Shown here in pieces: positions 59,436 to 64,000 of a DNA stretch of 64,000 nucleotides. A model generated the notes under the pieces. The model worked only from the letters and a program-made list of their open reading frames with translations, did not search any database and was not told the origin of the DNA. Both the position numbers and the translations under genes were made by a program. Where the stretch lies: contig CAKQWA010000002.1 of the NCBI GenBank assembly GCA_934277945.1, positions 62,001-126,000 of the forward strand. Direction: 5' to 3'. Every line of letters starts with the position of its first letter. Within the stretch, counting starts at the first letter, position 1. This DNA comes from an uncultured Alphaproteobacteria bacterium. Its GTDB lineage: Bacteria; Pseudomonadota; Alphaproteobacteria; CAAGCB01; CAG-977.

Positions 59436-59831
59436 TTACACGCGACGACGCTTACGAGGACGGCAACCGTTGTGCGGAACCGCCGTAACGTCGCGAATCG
59501 CCGTAATGACGAAACCGACAGACTGCAACGCGCGCAGAGCGGATTCACGTCCCGAACCGGGACCTTTCACCCACACTTCCAACATTTTCAGACCGTGTTC
59601 GGCGGCTTTGCGACCGGCGTCTTCCGCCGTCACCTGCGCGGCGTACGGAGTCGCTTTGCGCGATCCCTTAAAGCCGTGCGCGCCCGAAGAAGACCACGAC
59701 ACCGCGTTGCCCTGAGCATCCGTAATTGTTACTTTCGTGTTGTTGAACGTCGAATTGACGTGCGCAACACCCGAAGTGATATTTTTGCGTTCACGTTTTT
59801 TTGTACGTGCCGTAACTGCTGCTTTAGCCAT
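59436..59831 (-). CDS. rpsK: 30S ribosomal protein S11
   Basis: A 131-residue ribosomal protein, with GVAHVNSTFNNTKVTITD, SAGAHGFKGSRK-like SSGAHGFKGSRKATPYA and the basic C-terminal NGCRPRKRRRV. It lies between rpsM and rpoA as usual. rpsD is absent from the alpha operon here, as in other alphaproteobacteria. Confidence 0.98.
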   Translation of the reverse strand: MAKAAVTARTKKRERKNITSGVAHVNSTFNNTKVTITDAQGNAVSWSSSGAHGFKGSRKATPYAAQVTAEDAGRKAAEHGLKMLEVWVKGPGSGRESALRALQSVGFVITAIRDVTAVPHNGCRPRKRRRV

Positions 59832-59850
59832 TTCTATCGCCTTTCTTCAC

Positions 59851-60225
59851 TTAAACTGCTTTTTTCTTACCGGCGATGGGCTTCGCGGGACCTTTACGGG
59901 TGCGCGCATTCGTGTGGGTGCGCTGTCCGCGGACGGGCAGACCCTTACGATGACGCAGACCGCGGTAGCAGCCCAAATCCATCAACCGCTTGATGTTGAC
60001 GCCGACTTCACGGCGAAGTTCGCCTTCAACGTGATATTCGTGGTCAATCAATTCGCGGAGTTTCAACACATCGTCATCCGTCAGCTCGTTCACACGCTGA
60101 GCGTCTTGGATGCCGATTTTCTCGCAAATTTCGCGAGCCTTTGTCCGACCGATGCCGTGAATGTACGTCAACGCAATCACGACACGTTTATTCGTCGGAA
60201 TATTTACACCAGCTATACGCGCCAA
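59851..60225 (-). CDS. rpsM: 30S ribosomal protein S13
   Basis: A 124-residue ribosomal protein: MARIAGVNIPTNKRVVIALTY at the start, then YIHGIGRTKA and RGLRHRKGLPVRGQRTHTNA. First gene of the alpha operon; an internal consensus promoter lies upstream at 60336-60363. Confidence 0.98.
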   Translation of the reverse strand: MARIAGVNIPTNKRVVIALTYIHGIGRTKAREICEKIGIQDAQRVNELTDDDVLKLRELIDHEYHVEGELRREVGVNIKRLMDLGCYRGLRHRKGLPVRGQRTHTNARTRKGPAKPIAGKKKAV

Positions 60226-60335
60226 GTTATATTCTCCTATTACAAATCAAAACCTGCCCGTTCCGTTATGAAACGGACACACAAAACAAGCGACGGTTTT
60301 TCTCTGCGGCCGCCTCTTGCCTTTTAAGAGTGGGA

Positions 60336-60363
60336 ATTATACTTGATTCCCAGCCCTTGTCAA
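60336..60363 (-). promoter_or_regulatory. Consensus sigma-70 promoter upstream of rpsM
   Basis: Minus strand TTGACA (60363-60358), 16-bp spacer, TATAAT (60341-60336). Both hexamers match the consensus exactly. It lies just after adk and can drive rpsM-rpsK-rpoA-rplQ apart from the spc operon. Confidence 0.72.
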
Positions 60364-60373
60364 GCGATTGGTG

Positions 60374-61036
60374 TTACATTCCAATCACTTTTTTAATCTT
60401 TTCCGCGACCTCGTCGATCGCGCCCGTCCCGTCGATGACGGATAACAACCCCTCGTATTCGTAATACGGCAACACGGGAGTCGTCACGGCGTAATACGTT
60501 TTCAGACGCGACACGACCGTTTCCCAGTTGTCGTCCTGCCGTCTGATAAAGTGCGTTCCCTTACATTCGTCGCAAACGCCGAACACTTTTGTCGGTTTCA
60601 GCGTGTCATGGTACATCGCGCCGCACTGCGCGCACGAAAAACGACCGATGACGCGCTGGATGATCAAATCGTCCGGCACTTGAATCTCAATCACGTTGTC
60701 CAGACGGCGCCCTTTTTCAAAAAGCAGTTCGTCCAAAGCCTTGGCTTGCGGCAACGTGCGCGGAAAACCGTCCAAAATGAAGCCGTTTGCGCAATCGGGC
60801 TTGTCCAAACGTTCGGAAATCAGCGATACAATCATTTCGTCGGGAACGAACTTGCCCTTGTCAATCAGTTCTTTCGCCGCCAATCCCAGCGGAGTCCCGC
60901 TTCTGCCGGCGTTGCGCAACATCTCGCCCGTCGACAGATGAGGCACTTCCAAACGGTCGCGCAAAATGCGCGCCTGCGTCCCCTTGCCGCCGCCGGGGGG
61001 AGCCATCAATACAAGATGTTTCCCTTTTGCAATCAC
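60374..61036 (-). CDS. adk: Adenylate kinase
   Basis: A 220-residue long-type adenylate kinase (ATP + AMP to 2 ADP). The P-loop is PPGGGKGTQ, LSTGEMLR the NMP-binding part, and GFILDGFPRTLPQ the conserved core. The LID domain carries a four-cysteine zinc knuckle (CAQCGAMY and GVCDECKG), as in many Gram-positive and some alphaproteobacterial enzymes. The ATG overlaps the secY stop codon by 4 bp. Confidence 0.97.
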   Translation of the reverse strand: MIAKGKHLVLMAPPGGGKGTQARILRDRLEVPHLSTGEMLRNAGRSGTPLGLAAKELIDKGKFVPDEMIVSLISERLDKPDCANGFILDGFPRTLPQAKALDELLFEKGRRLDNVIEIQVPDDLIIQRVIGRFSCAQCGAMYHDTLKPTKVFGVCDECKGTHFIRRQDDNWETVVSRLKTYYAVTTPVLPYYEYEGLLSVIDGTGAIDEVAEKIKKVIGM

Positions 61037-62382
61037 TTTTTGCGTCCTTTTAATTTCGCTTTTTTCATCAAGCCCTCATACTGATGCGCGATCAGGTGGG
61101 ATTGAATCTGCGTCGCGAATTCCATTGTCACGGAAACAACGATCAACAGCGTCGTGCCGCCCAAAATGAACGGAACCGAGAATTTCGCAATCAAAATTTC
61201 CGGCAAACAGCACAAAGCCGCCAAATACGCCGCGCCCAAAACCGTCAGACGCGTGATGACGTAATCCAGATAATCCGCCGTGCTTTTTCCCGGACGGATG
61301 CCCGCGACAAAGCCGCCCTGCTTTTTCAGATTATCCGCCGTTTCTTCGGGATTGAACACAACCGCCGTGTAGAAGAACGTGAAAAAGATAATCAGCAGCG
61401 CGTACAGCGACAGATAGACAGGCTGACCATGCGCCAAAACCTGCGACAGCGTGGCAATCCAGTCGGGCGTGTTCGCGCTTTTCGCGGAAAAATCGACAAT
61501 GGTCATCGGCAACAGCAACAGCGAGCTGGCAAAAATCGGCGGGATAACGCCCGTCGGATTGATTTTCAACGGCAGATGCGAATTTTCGCCGCCCATCATG
61601 CGCCCGCCCATTTGACGCTTCGGATACTGAATCAGAATACGGCGCTGGGCGCGTTCCATAAAGACGACAATGTAAATCAGCGCCAGAATGATGAACAGGA
61701 ACATCAGCAAAACCCATGAACCCAACTGTCCGACGCGTCCCAATTCAAACGTTTGCGCCAAAGCCATCGGAATCCCCGCGACAATGCCCGCCGTGATGAT
61801 CAGCGACGAACCGTTGCCCACGCCGCGCGACGTAATCTGATCGCCCAGCCACACGATGAACATCGTGCCGCCCAGCAGGGACACGACCGTCGTAAAGCGG
61901 AACCACATCCCCGGATTGATGACGGCGGAATATCCCGCCGCACCCGTTGCGGCTTCCAATGTCAGCGCCAGACCGTAGCCCTGAATGATCGTAATCAGAA
62001 CCGTCAGGTAGCGCGTGTACTCGTTCATCTTGCGATGACCCGATTCGCCCTCTTTTTTCAGCGCCATCAGCGACGGAACGACGGACGCGCCCAGCTGAAT
62101 GATAATCGACGCCGAAATGTACGGCATAATGTTTAAAGCAAAAAGCGTCATACGCGACAGCGCGCCGCCGGTGAACATATTGAACATTCCCAGAATACCG
62201 CTGGCGTTGCGTTCAAAAATTTCCGTCAGAATCGCCGAATTGATGCCGGGCAAAGGGATGAACGTCCCGATTCGGTACACGATCAGTGCTCCCAAAGTGA
62301 ACACCAAACGTTTTTTCAAATCGGACGCTTTTGAAAACGATTCCCAATTCAAACCCGCAGCCATTTTGTCAACTGACGCCAT
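61033..62382 (-). CDS. secY: Preprotein translocase subunit SecY
   Basis: A 449-residue channel subunit of the Sec translocon with ten membrane spans. Family landmarks are IGTFIPLPGIN at the N terminus, the plug region (NMFTGGALSRMTLFALNIMPYISASII, seen in short as GGALSRMT and MPYISASI), RRILIQYPKRQ in the C4 loop and the C5/C6 loops near FAIRPGKS-like GIRPGKSTADY. Normal length. It is followed by adk with a 4-bp overlap. Confidence 0.98.
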   Translation of the reverse strand: MASVDKMAAGLNWESFSKASDLKKRLVFTLGALIVYRIGTFIPLPGINSAILTEIFERNASGILGMFNMFTGGALSRMTLFALNIMPYISASIIIQLGASVVPSLMALKKEGESGHRKMNEYTRYLTVLITIIQGYGLALTLEAATGAAGYSAVINPGMWFRFTTVVSLLGGTMFIVWLGDQITSRGVGNGSSLIITAGIVAGIPMALAQTFELGRVGQLGSWVLLMFLFIILALIYIVVFMERAQRRILIQYPKRQMGGRMMGGENSHLPLKINPTGVIPPIFASSLLLLPMTIVDFSAKSANTPDWIATLSQVLAHGQPVYLSLYALLIIFFTFFYTAVVFNPEETADNLKKQGGFVAGIRPGKSTADYLDYVITRLTVLGAAYLAALCCLPEILIAKFSVPFILGGTTLLIVVSVTMEFATQIQSHLIAHQYEGLMKKAKLKGRKK

Positions 62383-62422
62383 TTTTGTCGCTCTTTTCTT
62401 TAAAAATTATGTCACACAAGAA

Positions 62423-62453
62423 CCGCAAAAGAGAAGATACTCCTCTTTTGCGG
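62423..62453 (-). other. Strong hairpin between rplO and secY
   Basis: CCGCAAAAGAG / CTCTTTTGCGG, an 11-bp perfect stem with a nine-base loop and no T run. It lies in the 88-bp rplO-secY gap and could be an RNA processing, pausing or feedback site. Confidence 0.6.
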
Positions 62454-62470
62454 CATACATTACATTTGAA

Positions 62471-62926
62471 TCAACCGACGATAACCTGACCGCCGACTTT
62501 TTCGACAGCCGCTTTCGCCGCTTCCGAAGCACCGGCAACCTTAATGGTGATCTTCGCCGTCAATTCGCCTTTCGCCAGCAGGCGAAGTCCGTCGTAGCTG
62601 TGTTTGATAACACCTTTTTCGACCAAAACATCGGCGTTGATTTCCGCCGCCGCGTCCAAAATGCCCTTGTCAATGGCCGCTTGCAAACGACCCAAGTTCA
62701 CTTCCGCAAATTTGTCGGCGAAAATGTTGTTAAAACCGCGTTTCGGCATACGACGGTACAAAGGCATTTGACCGCCTTCAAAACCGTTGATGGCAACACC
62801 GGTACGCGCCGTCTGACCTTTACCGCCGCGGCCGCCGGTTTTACCCTTGCCGCTGCCGATACCGCGGCAAATGCGCATACGGCTCTTTCTGGCGCCTTCG
62901 TTGTCACGAATTTCATTTAACTTCAT
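62471..62926 (-). CDS. rplO: 50S ribosomal protein L15
   Basis: A 151-residue ribosomal protein: MKLNEIRDNEGARKSRMRIC, then RGIGSGKGKTGGRGGKGQ and the GFEGGQMPLYRRMPKRGF motif. The start at 62926 gives the usual N terminus; an in-frame upstream ATG at 62962 would add 12 unlikely basic residues and crosses the hairpin before it. Confidence 0.98.
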   Translation of the reverse strand: MKLNEIRDNEGARKSRMRICRGIGSGKGKTGGRGGKGQTARTGVAINGFEGGQMPLYRRMPKRGFNNIFADKFAEVNLGRLQAAIDKGILDAAAEINADVLVEKGVIKHSYDGLRLLAKGELTAKITIKVAGASEAAKAAVEKVGGQVIVG

Positions 62927-62942
62927 TTTTCTGTCTCGCTTT

Positions 62943-63007
62943 AAAAAGATGCGTCGCCGCATCGCTTAAAAAACTTTTGAAAGCCCTTGTTTCGCGCAAG
63001 GGCTTTC
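62943..63007 (-). terminator. Two tandem terminator-like hairpins between rpmD and rplO
   Basis: In minus-strand order, first GAAAGCCCTTG / CAAGGGCTTTC (63007-62979, 7-base loop) followed after four bases by a T6 run; then GATGCG GCGA CGCATC followed directly by T5 (62963-62943). Both look like intrinsic terminators inside the spc operon. Confidence 0.65.
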
Positions 63008-63010
63008 CCC

Positions 63011-63205
63011 TTACTTGTCTTCGGAGACCGTCACCAAGTGGGCGACTTTTTCAATCATGCCGCGAACCGCCGGCGTATCCAGCAATTCTTTTTTCGCGTG
63101 CATTTTTTTCAGCCCCAGACCGACCATCGTCGCTCTTTGCTGTTTCGTCGCACCGATGATGCTTCCCGTTTGTTCAACAATCAGCTTTTTTTCCGCTTTT
63201 GTCAT
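63011..63205 (-). CDS. rpmD: 50S ribosomal protein L30
   Basis: A 64-residue ribosomal protein with the L30 signature IGATKQQRATMVGLGLKKMH (the usual G-...Q--TL--LGL-R--) and VRGMIEKVAHLV at the C terminus. Normal size and position between rpsE and rplO. Confidence 0.96.
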   Translation of the reverse strand: MTKAEKKLIVEQTGSIIGATKQQRATMVGLGLKKMHAKKELLDTPAVRGMIEKVAHLVTVSEDK

Positions 63206-63211
63206 CGTTCA

Positions 63212-63835
63212 TTACTCCTTAACGGCGGCTTCGGCGTTTGCGCCGTCGCGACGACCGACGATGTCACCGACTTTTTTGCCGCGTTTGGCAGCAACCGCGC
63301 GAGGCGAGCTGACCGCTTTCAACGCGTCGAAAGTCGCTTTGATCATGTTGTGCGGATTCTGCGAACCGAGAGATTTCGCAACGACGTCCTGAATGCCCAT
63401 CGTTTCAAAAACGGCGCGCATAGGACCGCCGGCAATGATTCCCGTACCGGCGGGAGCCGTGCGCAACACGACTTTGCCGGCGCCGAATCTGCCGACCGCG
63501 TCATGATGCAACGTGCGACCTTCGCGCAAGGGAATGCGGATCATGTCTTTTTTCGCCTTGTCGGTCGCTTTGCGAATCGCTTCGGGAACTTCGCGCGCTT
63601 TGCCCGTGCCGTAACCGACGCGACCGCGCTGATCACCGACGACGACTAACGCCGCGAAAGCCATACGGCGACCGCCTTTGACCGTCTTGGCAACGCGATT
63701 GACGTGAACCAGTTTGTCGATGATTTCATCGGCTTCGTGATCGGCGCGGTCAGCGCGCTGATCGTTGCGTTCGCGTTCGTTTTCGCGTTCTTTGCCCCCT
63801 CTGGGGCGACGTTCTTCATTATTTGTACGTGCCAT
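63212..63835 (-). CDS. rpsE: 30S ribosomal protein S5
   Basis: A 207-residue ribosomal protein. VHVNRVAKTVKGGRRMAFA-type RNA-binding part (KLVHVNRVAKTVKGGRR) and VVGDQRGRVGYGTGKAREV are conserved. The N-terminal 45 residues are an Arg/Glu/Asp-rich extension (RRPRGGKERENERERNDQRA) longer than in E. coli, as in some alphaproteobacteria. It is followed by rpmD after 6 bp. Confidence 0.97.
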   Translation of the reverse strand: MARTNNEERRPRGGKERENERERNDQRADRADHEADEIIDKLVHVNRVAKTVKGGRRMAFAALVVVGDQRGRVGYGTGKAREVPEAIRKATDKAKKDMIRIPLREGRTLHHDAVGRFGAGKVVLRTAPAGTGIIAGGPMRAVFETMGIQDVVAKSLGSQNPHNMIKATFDALKAVSSPRAVAAKRGKKVGDIVGRRDGANAEAAVKE

Positions 63836-63846
63836 ATCTTTATTCC

Positions 63847-64000
63847 TTAGAACGACAGACCGGCTTCACGAGCCGCTTCCGCCAAAGCCTTAACTCTGCC
63901 ATGGTAGACATACGCGCCGCGATCGAAAACAACGGTTGTGACACCGGCTTTCAACGCGCGTTCAGCCACCAATTTGCCGACGGCGCTCGCCGCCGCGATA
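63847..64000 (-). CDS. rplR: 50S ribosomal protein L18 (C-terminal part)
   Basis: The last 51 residues of L18; the gene continues past the right edge. AASAVGKLVAERALKAGV and VVFDRGAYVYHGRVKALAE, ending AREAGLSF, are the standard L18 C terminus. It precedes rpsE by 11 bp, as usual in the spc operon. Confidence 0.95.
   Translation of the reverse strand, partial: IAAASAVGKLVAERALKAGVTTVVFDRGAYVYHGRVKALAEAAREAGLSF

Noticed and set aside
1..64000. CRISPR array, insertion sequence or prophage
   Set aside because: No regularly spaced repeats, transposase, integrase or phage structural genes were seen. The only repeats are the tRNA-Val-tail units.

Overview
The window is chromosomal DNA from an alphaproteobacterium. 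The evidence is the polar-flagellum block flbD-flhA-flhF-flhG, an RpoH-type sigma factor, and the spc/alpha ribosomal order rplR-rpsE-rpmD-rplO-secY-adk-rpsM-rpsK-rpoA-rplQ. A two-iron superoxide reductase, a fermentative D-lactate dehydrogenase and a eukaryotic-like IleRS point to an oxygen-sensitive, probably host-associated or otherwise anaerobic lineage; that lifestyle is an inference. Coding density is high. There is no CRISPR array, insertion sequence or complete prophage.

Layout. 1-6.7 kb: flagellar regulation and assembly (FlbD end, FlhA, FlhF, FlhG, FliK-like), closed by a terminator. 7-14.2 kb: a small ribbon-helix-helix protein, a molybdopterin-domain/MobA-like fusion, a YdbH/AsmA-type envelope protein, an orphan Panacea-domain protein, an anchored beta-repeat protein and a DUF192 protein. 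14.2-15.7 kb: tRNA-Pro, a DNA glycosylase, then about 600 bp of non-coding DNA with two 190-bp repeats that begin in displaced 3' ends of the neighbouring tRNA-Val. 15.7-22.9 kb: N-formylglutamate amidohydrolase, lytic transglycosylase, RNase J-like protein, IscX-like protein, glucokinase, tRNA-Asp, lipoprotein, D-LDH, superoxide reductase and a P-loop kinase. 23-33 kb: membrane proteins, Slt transglycosylase, and a translationally coupled Mur ligase / LD-carboxypeptidase / U32 peptidase operon that looks like murein recycling. 33-41.3 kb: ThpR, TesA-like esterase, an unknown protein, a eukaryotic-type phosphomannomutase, rpoH and a 1384-residue membrane-anchored coiled-coil protein. 41.5-50.6 kb: IleRS, a PEGA-domain secreted protein plus lipoprotein operon, a cupin, an adenosine/SAH-type deaminase and small membrane proteins. 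50.7-57.7 kb: an operon of ZntB/CorA, Sua5, a globin-coupled degenerate GGDEF protein and an MsbA-like exporter, then PepA and TspO. 57.8-64 kb: the spc/alpha operons on the minus strand.

Many genes serve the envelope: two lytic transglycosylases, the murein recycling operon, the AsmA-like protein, the PEGA pair, the MsbA-like exporter and the giant coiled-coil protein. The best candidates for something undescribed are the tRNA-Val-tail repeat cluster, the globin/GGDEF protein that keeps its c-di-GMP I-site but has lost its catalytic loop, the giant coiled-coil protein, and the PEGA pair. All calls come from reading the sequence; no searches were run.
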